Assembly (NCBI RefSeq): GCF_026339875.1
Contig: NZ_JAPEPZ010000001.1
Location: 7,688,001 to 7,752,000, forward strand
Source: Streptomyces sp. NBC_01571
Lineage (GTDB): Bacteria; Actinomycetota; Actinomycetes; Streptomycetales; Streptomycetaceae
Direction: 5' to 3'
Length of the DNA: 64,000 bases
Position numbers and translations under genes: made by a program. Position 1 is the first letter of the stretch; each line of letters starts with the position of its first letter. Under the pieces are notes generated by a model that did not search any database, had not been told where the DNA came from, and worked only from the letters and a program-made list of their open reading frames with translations. Below, in pieces: positions 1-12,823 of this stretch.

Positions 1-544
1 CCCACGAGTCCAGATAGGCGCGGAACGCCTTCGGGTCGCTGAGTGCCAGCGACCGCGCCACCATCCTGTCCAGCCAGGCCGCGGGCAGGCGGCCGCCGGT
101 CGTGACGTCCATGATGGTCCGCCGGTTCTCCGGCCGGTGCGCCGCGTCCGCGAACAGCTCCCACTGCTCCTCCGGCAGGGACAGCCCCGACGCGGGCACC
201 GGCGAGACCCCGACCAGGCGGCGCAGCCGGTCCGGGGCGAGCGTGAGCACGCGCTGCGCTACGGCGCCCCCCATCGAGTGGCCGATCACCGAGAACCGCG
301 CCCACCCCAACCGGTCCGCCAGTTCGACGACATCGGCGGCCGCCTCGGCGGTCGTGTACGCGCCGGCGACGTCCCTCGCCTCCCCGTAGCCGCGCAGGTC
401 GACCAGCGCGTACTGGAACGCGGCACGGTCGAGGTCGGGCAGCACGGCCGCGTACGCGGACCGGTCGGCGAACCAGCCGTGCACGGCGATCACCTTGTGG
501 GCGCCGTCGCCGTGCACTTCATGGGGAAGCACGAAGGAGGTCAT
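1..544 (-). CDS. alpha/beta-fold hydrolase, 3' end outside window
   Basis: About 181 residues are visible; the C-terminus with the catalytic His lies beyond the left edge. The ATG at 544 opens a frame showing an oxyanion-type HGW motif near residues 22-24 and the nucleophile elbow GHSMGG with Ser at about residue 90, the hallmark of small alpha/beta hydrolases (esterases, haloperoxidase-like enzymes). No signal peptide is visible, so it is probably cytoplasmic. It is divergent from geosmin synthase across a 254-bp spacer. The substrate cannot be predicted. The family assignment is sound. Confidence 0.8.
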   Translation of the reverse strand, partial: MTSFVLPHEVHGDGAHKVIAVHGWFADRSAYAAVLPDLDRAAFQYALVDLRGYGEARDVAGAYTTAEAAADVVELADRLGWARFSVIGHSMGGAVAQRVLTLAPDRLRRLVGVSPVPASGLSLPEEQWELFADAAHRPENRRTIMDVTTGGRLPAAWLDRMVARSLALSDPKAFRAYLDSW

Positions 545-786
545 GCGCCCACGGTGACGCCGGGCGCCCGGGTCGGCAAGAGCACCGACGACGCCCGGCA
601 CGCGGCCGGGGGGACCCACGTGCGGCCGGGCAGCCCGTCGCCGAGCGCCAGGCGGGGTGGGTGTCGTCACGGACCCGGCTCGACCCGCCGTTCCCGAACC
701 GGCCCGGCCGGACGGCCCGTTTCGTACGGATTCACGCGATGGTGTGATCATGTCCCGGTGGGTGGATGTGCCCCGAGGGGCCTGGG

Positions 787-4846
<4,060 letters not shown>

Positions 4847-4853
4847 GTCACCG

Positions 4854-4859
4854 AACGTA
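4854..4859 (-). promoter_or_regulatory. candidate -10 box (TACGTT), leaderless layout
   Basis: On the minus strand TACGTT ends 7 nt before the ATG at 4846. It supports that start and suggests a leaderless transcript. No clear -35. Confidence 0.35.
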
Positions 4860-5036
4860 ACAGCCTCCACCGACAACGGGACTTCCGGCTTCGGCCGGGC
4901 GCGGCTCGGGCGGCGGGACACGCGGGTGATTCGAACGGCGGTGTCAGTCTCACTCGTTCGTGAATCGTCGTGCGCCGGGGCGCAGGGTAGATCAACAGCC
5001 GGGGGCGGTCCGTAGAGCAGCTGCCGGAGGCGATCC

Positions 5037-5702
5037 ATGGAACAGACCGCGTTGCGTCCCAAGCCGATGCCCGGTCAGGAGACGGGCGGCGACGACCGTC
5101 CGGCGCCCGCCGTCCGGCGCCCGCACGCCGTGCGACGCCGTGGCAGGCGGCTGATGTCCCTGCTCTTCGGCCTCTTCGTCGGGACCGTCCTGGTCCTGTC
5201 GGGCGTCGGACTCGGCACCGTGGGCGCCACGGTGATCGGCATGAGCAGACTGGCGGACCTGCAGAAGCAGGCCGGTGACGCCAAGGCAGGGCGGGAGCAG
5301 GGACAGGGAAAGGGGCAGGGGCAGGGGCACGAGGGAGGACATGGACAGCGGGGAGTGCGGAGCCCGGGGCCGGGGCCGGATGAGAGCGCGGGGCCCCGGT
5401 CCGCGTCCCCGCGTGGAGGTGCCGAGGCGGTCACCAGGGCGACGCTCGGGGTCGAGGCCGTCGACGCGTCCAAGGGTGCCGGCGCGCTGATCACGGGTGT
5501 CCACAACCCCGGCCCGGGCTACACGGCCGGTCTGGTCCGCGGAGACGTGCTCGACGCCTTCGGCGGGACCCACGTGGGCTCGGCCGCCGATCTGGCGAGG
5601 GCCGTCGCGTCTGCGGATCCGGGGAGCGCGGTGACGCTCGGTGTGCGCCATGCCGGCGGCGGCCGTCAGCAGCTGACCGCCGTCCCGGGCATCGTGACCT
5701 GA
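5037..5702 (+). CDS. membrane-anchored PDZ-domain protein
   Basis: A 221-residue protein. A basic N-terminus (RRRGRR) precedes one hydrophobic segment at about residues 40-68, then a Gly/Gln/Lys-rich low-complexity linker (about 76-125) and a PDZ domain at about 133-221 (GVEAVDASKGAGALITGV, later AGLVRGDVL). There is no protease domain, unlike HtrA, so it is probably an extracytoplasmic binding module on the membrane. GGAGG sits 6 nt before the ATG. It is divergent from the unknown gene to the left and is followed by a terminator hairpin. Confidence 0.8.
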   Translation: MEQTALRPKPMPGQETGGDDRPAPAVRRPHAVRRRGRRLMSLLFGLFVGTVLVLSGVGLGTVGATVIGMSRLADLQKQAGDAKAGREQGQGKGQGQGHEGGHGQRGVRSPGPGPDESAGPRSASPRGGAEAVTRATLGVEAVDASKGAGALITGVHNPGPGYTAGLVRGDVLDAFGGTHVGSAADLARAVASADPGSAVTLGVRHAGGGRQQLTAVPGIVT

Positions 5703-5730
5703 CGCGGGCGCCGGCCGGCTCGCCCGGCTG

Positions 5731-5754
5731 ACGCCCGGCCCATGGACCGGGCGT
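5731..5754 (+). terminator. hairpin terminator after the PDZ gene
   Basis: A perfect 8-bp stem ACGCCCGG/CCGGGCGT with an 8-nt loop starts 29 nt after the PDZ gene stop. No U-tract follows, as is common in Streptomyces. Confidence 0.55.
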
Positions 5755-5920
5755 CGCGCGCGGTCGCGAACCGGTGGATCCGGGATCACAGAGGCATACC
5801 ATCGTCCATAAGACCCCCGGAACGGCTCCGCGGCCGTCGCGAGCGGCTCGCGAGGACCACGGCGAAGGGGCAGGATGCTGCCCGTGGCCCCTGGGGGAAC
5901 TCGGACATGCGGAGGCATGG

Positions 5921-7036
5921 ATGACCGGCACGCCCACACCCTTCACCGCCGGTGACTACGAGGCCCGTATGCGGCGCGCGGCCGGGGCCGCCACGGAGGC
6001 CGGACTCGACGGCCTCCTGGTCGCCCCCGGGCCCGACCTGGTGTGGCTGACCGGCTACCGGCCGGTGGAGACCGAGCGGCTCACCCTGCTCGTGCTGCGG
6101 GCCGGACAGGACCCCGTGCTGGTGGTGCCCACCCTGGAGGCCCCGGACGCGGCGGCCGCGGCACCCACGCTGACCCTCCGTGACTGGACCGACGGCAAGG
6201 ACCCGTACGAGGCCACCGCGTCGCTCGTCGACGGCAGCGGCCGCTTCGGCGTCAGCGACAACGGCTGGGCACTGCACCTGCTCGGTCTCCAGAAGCGGCT
6301 GCCGGATTCCCGCTACGTCGCCCTCACCGAAGCCCTTCCGATGCTCCGCGCCGTCAAGGACGCGGCGGAACTGGAGCGGCTGGCGGCGGCGGGCGAGGCC
6401 GCCGACGCGACGTACGAGGAGATCCGGAAGGTTCCCTTCGGGGGACGCCGGGAGACCGATGTCGCCGCCGACATCGCCGATCTGCTCCGGCAGTTCGGGC
6501 ACTCCCAGGTCGACTTCACGATCGTCGCCTCGGGGCCCAACGGTGCCAACCCGCACCACGAGGCGGGCGACCGTGTGATCGAGCGCGGCGACATGGTCGT
6601 CCTCGACTGCGGCGGCCTCAAGCACGGCTACGGCTCCGACACCTCCCGCACGGTCCACGTCGGCGAACCGGACGCCGAGGAGCGCGAGGTCCACGACGTG
6701 GTGCGCGCGGCCCAGGAGGCGGGCGTCGCTGCGGTCCGGCCGGGGGCCGCCTGCCAGGACGTCGACCGGGCGGCCCGCGCGGTCGTCGCCGAGGCGGGAT
6801 ACGGAGACCGCTTCATCCACCGCACCGGGCACGGCATCGGCGTCACCACGCACGAACCGCCCTACATGATCGAGGGCGAGGAGCAGCCCCTCGTACCCGG
6901 GATGTGCTTCTCGGTGGAGCCCGGCATCTATCTGCCCGGCCGCTTCGGGGTGCGCATCGAGGACATCGTGACGGTGACCGAGGAGGGCGGATGGCGCCTC
7001 AACACCACGTCCCGCGAGATGGCGATCGTCGACTGA
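5921..7036 (+). CDS. M24 family metallopeptidase (Xaa-Pro peptidase-like)
   Basis: A 371-residue pita-bread-fold peptidase that should remove N-terminal residues next to proline. The five metal ligands are visible: D229 and D240 (VVLDCGG, GYGSDTS), H304 (RTGHGIG), E333 (SVEPGIY) and E347 (GVRIEDIV). The N-terminal creatinase-like domain spans about 1-145. The frame is open upstream of 5921, but GGAGG at 5911-5915 and the conserved start point to this ATG. No signal peptide, so cytoplasmic. It lies 29 bp before a kinase-fold gene, probably one transcript. Exact substrate is not known. Confidence 0.92.
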   Translation: MTGTPTPFTAGDYEARMRRAAGAATEAGLDGLLVAPGPDLVWLTGYRPVETERLTLLVLRAGQDPVLVVPTLEAPDAAAAAPTLTLRDWTDGKDPYEATASLVDGSGRFGVSDNGWALHLLGLQKRLPDSRYVALTEALPMLRAVKDAAELERLAAAGEAADATYEEIRKVPFGGRRETDVAADIADLLRQFGHSQVDFTIVASGPNGANPHHEAGDRVIERGDMVVLDCGGLKHGYGSDTSRTVHVGEPDAEEREVHDVVRAAQEAGVAAVRPGAACQDVDRAARAVVAEAGYGDRFIHRTGHGIGVTTHEPPYMIEGEEQPLVPGMCFSVEPGIYLPGRFGVRIEDIVTVTEEGGWRLNTTSREMAIVD

Positions 7037-7065
7037 CCGGCCACCGGGAGCACCACGGCGCGACC

Positions 7066-7995
7066 ATGACCCAGGCACCCGCACCGACCGCGGACACCGT
7101 CCGCCGACTGGTCCGTTCACTGATCGCCGACAGCGAGCCGGCCGACGCGGGGCCCGAGGTGCGGCCCGTGACCGAGGGCGGCGAGCACTCCACCTGGTGG
7201 GTCGGCCGCCGGCACGTGCTGCGGTTCACCCGGGACCGCGAGGCCGCGATGCGCGGACGCCGGGAACTGAGGGTGCGCGACCTGGTCCGTCCGCTGGTCG
7301 GTGTCCCCGTGCCGGAGTGCGTCGCGCACGGCGACTGGGCGGTCGGTCTGGCCTACACGCTGGACACCAGACTGCCCGGGCGCTCCGGCGAGGTGCAGGA
7401 CGTCTCGGCCGTCGGGGAGGCGGACCTGGCCGGTCTGCTCACCGGACTGCGCGAGGTGCCCGTACGGCAGGCGGAGGCGCTCGGTGTGCCCCGTGCCGAG
7501 CCGCGCTCCCTGGAGGAGCTGCGGACGGCCGCCGAGGGGGCAGCCGAGCGGCTGGCCGCCGAGGACGAGTTCGACCCCGGGAACCTCGCGCAGCTCACCG
7601 CGGCCGCCGCCGTCCAGCTCGCCGCCCAGACCGGGGCCGCCGTCCTCGTGCACCACGCTCTCAGGGGGGAGCACCTGGTGGTGAGCGCGGACGGGCGGGT
7701 GCGGGGCGTCCTCGACTGGACCGGCGCGGTCCTCGGGGACCCCGCCGAGGACATCGCCGGGCTCGCCGCGGCCGTCGGGGCTCCCGCCGCGGTACGCGCC
7801 GCCACCCTCGCCGGGTACGGCGCCCGCCCCTGCCTGCGCGGCCTGTGGCTGGCCCGCTGCGACACGGTGATCCGGCTCGCCGACCGGCTCGCGGGGCGGG
7901 ACGACAGCTCCTTGGCCCCGCTGCGGACGCAACTCCACCGCGCCTGGGAGTCGATCCTCCTGGAACGGGTCACGGAACTGCCGGGCGACGACTGA
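7066..7995 (+). CDS. aminoglycoside phosphotransferase-fold protein with altered catalytic loop
   Basis: A 309-residue APH/choline kinase-fold protein. The catalytic loop, normally HGDLxxxN, reads HHALRGEHL at residues 196-204: the catalytic Asp is replaced by Ala198 and the Asn by His203. The Mg2+-binding Asp of the following motif is kept (VLDWTG, D217). It may be a pseudokinase or may use another mechanism. The strong start is the ATG at 7066; GGGAG is 15 nt upstream, which is far. It probably shares a transcript with the M24 peptidase. It converges on treZ. Fold call is good; activity is open. Confidence 0.8.
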   Translation: MTQAPAPTADTVRRLVRSLIADSEPADAGPEVRPVTEGGEHSTWWVGRRHVLRFTRDREAAMRGRRELRVRDLVRPLVGVPVPECVAHGDWAVGLAYTLDTRLPGRSGEVQDVSAVGEADLAGLLTGLREVPVRQAEALGVPRAEPRSLEELRTAAEGAAERLAAEDEFDPGNLAQLTAAAAVQLAAQTGAAVLVHHALRGEHLVVSADGRVRGVLDWTGAVLGDPAEDIAGLAAAVGAPAAVRAATLAGYGARPCLRGLWLARCDTVIRLADRLAGRDDSSLAPLRTQLHRAWESILLERVTELPGDD

Positions 7996-8046
7996 GCCCC
8001 CGGCAGCCCGCACGCCGCCGGTCCGCGCAGGCCGGCGTCCGCGTTC

Positions 8047-9792
8047 TCACGCCTGCGTCAGCACCACGCACGACTCGCCGGGGACGCTCAGCAGTCCGTC
8101 CGCGTCCGGTGTCCGCACCGGCTCCCACGCGGCCAGCACGCGTGCCTGGCGCAGGCCGAGCGGGATCCCGGCCGCCTCCTTGCCGAGGTTCACCGCCACC
8201 CGGACGTCCCCGCGCCGCAGGGCGAGCCAACGGCCCCCCTCGTCGTGGGCGATCCTGACAGCGGCGAGATCGGGGTCCGAGAGGTCGGGGTGCCGCCGGC
8301 GCAGGGCGATCAGATCGCGGTACCAGGCCAGCACGCGCGCGTGGACCGCCTTCTCGGGCTCCGACCAGTCCAGACAGGAACGCTCCCGTGTCGCCGGGTC
8401 CTGCGGGTCGGGGACGTCCTCCTCCGCCCAGCCGTGCGCCGCGAACTCCCGGCGTCTGCCGCGTCGTACGGCCTCCGCGAGTTCGGGATCCGTGTGGTCG
8501 GTGAAGAACTGCCAGGGTGTGCCGGCGGCCCACTCCTCACCCATGAACAGCATCGGGGTGAAGGGCCCGGTCAGCGTCAGCGCGGCTGCGCAGGCCAGCA
8601 GGCCGGGGGAGAGCGACGCCGAAAGCCGGTCACCCTGGGCGCGGTTGCCGATCTGGTCGTGGGTCTGGGAGTAGCCGAGCAGTCGGTGCGCCGAGACCCG
8701 GGTACGGTCGAGCGGGCGGCCGTGGTGTCGCCCGCGGAAGCTCGAATAGGTGCCGTCGTGGAAGTAGCCCGACGTCAGCGTCTTGGCGAGGGCCGCGAAC
8801 GGGGGCCGCGCGAAGTCCGCGTAGTAGCCCTGTGCCTCACCGGTCAGTGTGGTGTGCAGCGCGTGGTGGAAGTCGTCGTTCCACTGGGCGTGCAGCCCGA
8901 GGCCGCCCTCCTCGCGGGAGGAGATCAGCCGAGGGTCGTTCAGGTCCGACTCGGCGATCAGGCAGAGCGGCCGCCCCAGCTCGTCGGCGAGCGTGTCCAC
9001 GGCCGTGGACAACTCCTCCAGGAAGTGCAGCGCGCGGGTGTCGCGCAGCGCGTGCACCGCGTCCAGCCGCAGCCCGTCGAGACGGAAGTCCCGCAGCCAC
9101 GCCAGCGCGCTGCCGACGAGATACGCCCGCACCTCGTCCGAACCGGGTGCGTCCAGGTTCACGGCCGAGCCCCAGGGCGTCTGATGGGTGTCCGTGAAGT
9201 ACGGCCCGAACGCGGGCAGGTGGTTCCCGGACGGCCCGAGGTGGTTGTGCACGACGTCGAGGACGACGCCGAGGCCCAGCTCGTGCGCCCGGTCCACGAA
9301 GCGCTTCAGCGCCTCGGGGCCGCCGTACGGCTCGTGCACCGCCCACAGCGAGACACCCTCGTAGCCCCAGCCGTGCCGCCCGGGGAACGGGCACAGCGGC
9401 ATCAACTCGACGTGTGTGACGCCCAGTTCGGCGAGATGCCCGAGGCGCTCGGCGGCCGAGTCCAGGGTGCCCTCGGGGGTGTACGTCCCCACGTGCAGCT
9501 CGTACAGGACCGCGCCCGGCAGCGGACGCCCGGCCCACTCGGCGCGCCAGGCGTACCGGTCCTGGGCGACCACCGCGCTCAGCCCGTCGGGGCCGTCCGG
9601 CTGCCGCCGCGAGCGCGGATCGGGCAGTACGGGGCCGTCGTCCACCGTGAACCCGTAGCGCGTCCCGTCCCGCGCCTCCGCGTCTCCCGTCCACCACCCG
9701 GCGCGCTCCGGATCGCGCTCCAGCGCGCTCGTGGCGCCCTCGCAGTGGAGTGCCACCCGGTCGGCCTGCGGTGCCCACACCTCGAACCGCAC
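8047..9792 (-). CDS. treZ: malto-oligosyltrehalose trehalohydrolase
   Basis: Releases trehalose from maltooligosyl trehalose, the last step of the TreX-TreY-TreZ route from glycogen. 581 residues, the usual size. It has an N-terminal carbohydrate-binding beta domain (about 1-95), then a GH13 barrel with nucleophile D244 (LRLDAVHAL), acid/base E281 (IAESDL) and a later QTHDQIGN motif. The start is GTG at 9792, preceded by AGGGGGAA; the upstream frame is open but has no homology. treY and glgX lie 4.5 and 7 kb upstream on the same strand. Confidence 0.95.
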   Translation of the reverse strand: MRFEVWAPQADRVALHCEGATSALERDPERAGWWTGDAEARDGTRYGFTVDDGPVLPDPRSRRQPDGPDGLSAVVAQDRYAWRAEWAGRPLPGAVLYELHVGTYTPEGTLDSAAERLGHLAELGVTHVELMPLCPFPGRHGWGYEGVSLWAVHEPYGGPEALKRFVDRAHELGLGVVLDVVHNHLGPSGNHLPAFGPYFTDTHQTPWGSAVNLDAPGSDEVRAYLVGSALAWLRDFRLDGLRLDAVHALRDTRALHFLEELSTAVDTLADELGRPLCLIAESDLNDPRLISSREEGGLGLHAQWNDDFHHALHTTLTGEAQGYYADFARPPFAALAKTLTSGYFHDGTYSSFRGRHHGRPLDRTRVSAHRLLGYSQTHDQIGNRAQGDRLSASLSPGLLACAAALTLTGPFTPMLFMGEEWAAGTPWQFFTDHTDPELAEAVRRGRRREFAAHGWAEEDVPDPQDPATRERSCLDWSEPEKAVHARVLAWYRDLIALRRRHPDLSDPDLAAVRIAHDEGGRWLALRRGDVRVAVNLGKEAAGIPLGLRQARVLAAWEPVRTPDADGLLSVPGESCVVLTQA

Positions 9793-9985
9793 TGACGGTT
9801 CCCCCTTGTCCGCTCTCCGTGACGTAGCCCGTCCATGGTGCGGCACACGAGATCGATTCGCGCTCCTCTCCACCCATTTGCCGCGCGTTCGCCACGTGAT
9901 GGACGCGTGGCGGGAACACGTCGGTGGCGACGGCTGTTTCCGGGTCTTCTGGACACCCCGCGCCTCCTGGCCGACAATCACCTGC
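9793..9985. promoter_or_regulatory. divergent promoter region between treZ and the FHA gene
   Basis: A 193-bp spacer between two divergent genes, so it should hold both promoters. I cannot identify clear -35/-10 pairs or an operator. Confidence 0.3.
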
Positions 9986-10537
9986 GTGACGTCGTCTTTC
10001 GAGTTCCACACGTACCCCGCGCGGTTGTCCGACGCGGAACGCGACCGGGCGCTGAAGGCCCTCCGTGACGGCGTCGCTCTCGGACGTCTCTCGCACGACA
10101 CGTTCATCCATCGCATGGAGCTGGCGCTCTCCGCCCGCCGGTCCGACGAGCTCGCCGCGCTCACCGCCGACCTGACCACCGAGGGCCGCTGGTCGAGGCT
10201 GGTGTTCGGCACTGTCGAGGCCGTCTCCGGCTTCACCGTACGGGTGCGCAGGGCCTGGCAGGCCGAGCGGCTTCCGAAGCTGCTGCTGCCGCACCCGGGC
10301 AACGGCTACCCGTTGCGGATCGGCCGCGACCCCGCCAGCGGACTGCGGCTCAACCACGAGACGGTGTCGCGGATCCACGCGGAGCTGAGCCGCCAGGGCG
10401 GCCTGTGGGTGGTGCGCGACCTGGGGTCGACCAACGGGACGACGGTCAACGGACGGCGGGTGATCGGCGCGGCCGTCGTCCAGGACGGCGACCAGATCGG
10501 TTTCGGGCGGATGTTCTTCCGGCTGTCGTCCTCCTGA
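9986..10537 (+). CDS. DUF1707 and FHA domain protein
   Basis: A 183-residue protein. Residues about 8-55 match the DUF1707 pattern (LSDAERDRALKALRDGVALG...L...F..R), common in actinobacteria. The FHA domain at about 95-180 has the phosphothreonine-binding core: IGRDPASG, VSRIHAEL and LGSTNGTTVNG. FHA domains bind phosphothreonine on Ser/Thr kinase substrates, so it probably acts in kinase signalling. No kinase gene is nearby. The start is GTG at 9986, after which DUF1707 begins; the upstream frame is not conserved-looking. Cytoplasmic. Confidence 0.88.
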   Translation: MTSSFEFHTYPARLSDAERDRALKALRDGVALGRLSHDTFIHRMELALSARRSDELAALTADLTTEGRWSRLVFGTVEAVSGFTVRVRRAWQAERLPKLLLPHPGNGYPLRIGRDPASGLRLNHETVSRIHAELSRQGGLWVVRDLGSTNGTTVNGRRVIGAAVVQDGDQIGFGRMFFRLSSS

Positions 10538-10663
10538 TCCGACCGGCCGGCCACCGATCCGACCGATCCGGCCGACCCGGACTGAGCCGCCTGATCCTCC
10601 CGATCCGCCTGATCCGACCTGATCTGCCGTGATCCGGATGATCTGCCCGATACTCGCCGTCCG
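10536..10663. repeat. degenerate CCGATCCG/CTGATCC-type repeat
   Basis: Non-coding stretch downstream of the FHA gene made of irregular copies of GATCCG-containing 8-12-mers. It shows no ORF and no clean hairpin. Confidence 0.5.
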
Positions 10664-10786
10664 TCCGATCCTCACAACCTCTCGCACGGTCGGACCGAGC
10701 TCTGGCCTTGGTTTCACTCAGCGATTTCGTCGCCTTCCCTTGTGTTCCGCGGTGTTGACGTACCTTCACAGTCGTGACTGACTGTG

Positions 10787-10801
10787 TGTACACCGTGTAC
10801 A
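10787..10801. promoter_or_regulatory. perfect palindrome TGTACACCGTGTACA, candidate operator
   Basis: A 15-bp inverted repeat with 7-bp arms TGTACAC/GTGTACA around one central base, 24 nt before the chosen carboxypeptidase start. A TTGACG hexamer lies at 10755-10760. The size and symmetry suit a dimeric repressor site (GntR- or TetR-like). No regulator gene is adjacent, so the partner is unknown. Confidence 0.5.
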
Positions 10802-10825
10802 TCAGGTGAAGCGACGGCACCACAT

Positions 10826-12193
10826 GTGTGGAGGTGCGCCCTGCCGCCACTCCTCCGCTACCCGACCGTGGACGAGCTGGGTGCCCGTGCCGCCGCGCTC
10901 GTCGCCCGCCGTCCGAGGGACGCCCGGCTGCGCCGCGTGGGCACGTCCCGGGCGGGCACACCCCTCTGGCTCCTCTCCGTCGGGCACGGCGACCGCCAGG
11001 CCCTCGTCGTCGCCGGACCGCACGCCAACGAGCCGGTGGGCGGCGCCACGGTCCTCCGCCTCGCGGAACGGGTGCTCGCCGACCCCCGGCTGCGCGACGG
11101 CGCGGACGCCACCTGGAACCTGCTGCTCTGCCTCGACCCCGACGGCTCCCGCCGCAACGAGGCCTGGCTGTCCGGCCCGTACACCCTCGGCCGCTACTTC
11201 CGGCACTTCTTCCGGCCCGGCTTCCTCGAACAGCCCGAGTGGCTGCCCGAGGGCACGGACGCCGTGACCCTGCCCGAGACCCGCGCCCTCCTCGACCTCC
11301 AGGACGAACTGCGGCCCTTCTTCCAGTGCTCCCTGCACGGCGTCGACGTCGGCGGCGCCTTCGTCGAGCTGACCCGCGAGCTGCCCGGCCTCGCCCAGCG
11401 CGTCGCCCACACCGCCGCGCGGCTCGGCATCCCGCGCGAGCTCGGACCGTACGACACCCTGTACTGGCCGCCCCTCGGGCCCGCCGTCTACCGCATCCCA
11501 CCGCCGCACCGCGGCGACCTGGCCGCCGCGATCACCGAGGCCGCGGTGGAGTCCACCTGGTTCCACCCGCACCGCCACGGCACCGTCACGGCGGTCGTCG
11601 AGGCACCCATGTGGGGTGTGGCGGCCGTGGAGGACGCCACCCGGCCCGCCGACACCGACGCGGTGCTGCGCTCCGTCAGCCACACGCTGCGCCACGACAC
11701 ACGCCTTCTCGAGGGCATCCTCGCGCGCGTGCGTCCCGGTCTCGGCACCGCTCCGGACGCGGCCCGCCTCCTCGCGCCGGTCGACGACTATTTACTGGTC
11801 GGCCCCGGCCTCGCGGACTCCTGGGACCCCGATCTGCGGGACTCCGGTTCGCGGCCCCTGCCGTCGCTCGGCACCGCCCGGCTGACGTCCCTGCGCCTCG
11901 CCGGGCGCCGGGTCGCCCTGCGCACGGCCGGTCTGCTGCACCAGCTCGTCACCGGTTCCGGGCGCGACCCGCGCAAGGCGCTGCCGGAGCTGGACCGGCT
12001 GATCGACGCCTGGTGCGCCGACTACCGCGAAGGCTGCGGGGCACGCTGGATCCCGGTCGCACGCCAGGTCGAGTACCAGGCGCGCGTGGTGATCGCCGCG
12101 TTCGAACTCGCCGGGCGGTACGCACCGGTGGGCTCGCCTTCGGGTGAGACGGGGTGGAGTTCACAGGCCGCACTGCCGATGCACCGGGAATGA
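10826..12193 (+). CDS. M14 family zinc carboxypeptidase (copy 1)
   Basis: A 455-residue protein. The zinc site is visible: H66 and E69 (PHANEPVGG) and H171 (SLHGVD). A catalytic Glu is likely at E259 (AVVEAPMWG). No signal peptide is evident, so it may act in the cytoplasm, perhaps on peptides or muropeptides. The start is uncertain: an upstream ATG at 10784 overlaps the palindrome and is unlikely; GTG 10826 is in frame; CTG 10841 has GGAGG 6 nt upstream and matches the paralogue better. The paralogue lies just beyond, in convergent orientation. The end overlaps the inhibitor relic by about 50 bp. Confidence 0.85.
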   Translation: MWRCALPPLLRYPTVDELGARAAALVARRPRDARLRRVGTSRAGTPLWLLSVGHGDRQALVVAGPHANEPVGGATVLRLAERVLADPRLRDGADATWNLLLCLDPDGSRRNEAWLSGPYTLGRYFRHFFRPGFLEQPEWLPEGTDAVTLPETRALLDLQDELRPFFQCSLHGVDVGGAFVELTRELPGLAQRVAHTAARLGIPRELGPYDTLYWPPLGPAVYRIPPPHRGDLAAAITEAAVESTWFHPHRHGTVTAVVEAPMWGVAAVEDATRPADTDAVLRSVSHTLRHDTRLLEGILARVRPGLGTAPDAARLLAPVDDYLLVGPGLADSWDPDLRDSGSRPLPSLGTARLTSLRLAGRRVALRTAGLLHQLVTGSGRDPRKALPELDRLIDAWCADYREGCGARWIPVARQVEYQARVVIAAFELAGRYAPVGSPSGETGWSSQAALPMHRE

Positions 12194-12822
12194 CGAGAAC
12201 CACCGAAGCGGTGCGCGGCGCGCCCGCCTGCTGGCCTCGGCGGCCCCGCTCACCGCCGCCGCGGCACCGGCACCGATTCCGGCATCGGCACAGGCACCGG
12301 CCCCGGCCTCCGCCCCTGCCTTGACCTCGGCCGCCGTACCGACCCCAGCATCGGCCGCCGTACCGAACCGAGCATCGGCCTCCGTACCGGCACCGGTCCC
12401 GGCGACGACCCACCGGCCCGTCCCCGGAAATTGGCTCCGCCTCACGGTCACCCGCGGCGAGGCCTCTCCCCAAGCCCTCCCACCCCTGCGAGCATCCGTC
12501 GGAGCGCCCGTCCGAGTAGCCGCCCGAGCACGCCTCCGAGCAGAGATCACCCCCGGCACCGGCACCCGCGGCACGCTCCTGCTCTGCGACCCGCCCCAGG
12601 GCCACCCCCACGCGGCGGAGGCCTGCGCGGAACTCGCCGCCGCCGAGGGGGACATCGGCCGGATCCCGGTCACGCCGGGCGTCCTGTGCCCCATGATCTA
12701 CGCACCGGTCAGCGCCGCCGCGCGGCGAGTGGAACGGCCGACCGGTCACCTACGCGCACACCTTCGCGAACTCCTGCGTGATGGGTGCCGCCACGGGCGC
12801 CGTGTTCGCGCTGGGGGAGTAG
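12144..12822 (+). pseudogene. subtilisin inhibitor-like (SSI family) gene, frameshifted
   Basis: In one frame the DNA encodes a Pro/Ala-rich stretch, then LLLCDPPQGHPHAAEAC and GVLCPMIYAPV. The match to Streptomyces subtilisin inhibitor continues in another frame with GEWNGRPVTYAHTFANSC and ends at the TAG at 12820-12822. The switch is near 12718-12725, in a run of GCC/GCG, and one extra base would explain it. All four SSI disulfide cysteines and the reactive-site context CPM-IY (P1 Met) are present if the frame is repaired. The N-terminus lacks a clean signal peptide start, so the 5' end may also be damaged. A sequencing error is possible. Confidence 0.7.
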
Positions 12823-12823
12823 C

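Noticed and set aside
533..557. Strong AAGGAGG 5 nt before an ATG at 543 on the plus strand
   Set aside because: The ORF stops after four codons (MRPR), so the match is chance opposite the hydrolase start.
4992..5939. A 315-codon minus-strand frame over the PDZ gene
   Set aside because: The plus-strand PDZ protein has a membrane segment, a domain and a ribosome binding site; the minus frame has no recognisable content.
8009..8041. GC-rich inverted segment between two convergent genes as a terminator
   Set aside because: The arms ACGCCG/CGGCGT give only 6 bp with a long, partly mismatched interior, too weak to support.
10784..10825. ATG at 10784 as the start of the M14 gene
   Set aside because: It overlaps the 15-bp palindrome, has no ribosome binding site, and its 14 codons do not match the paralogue.
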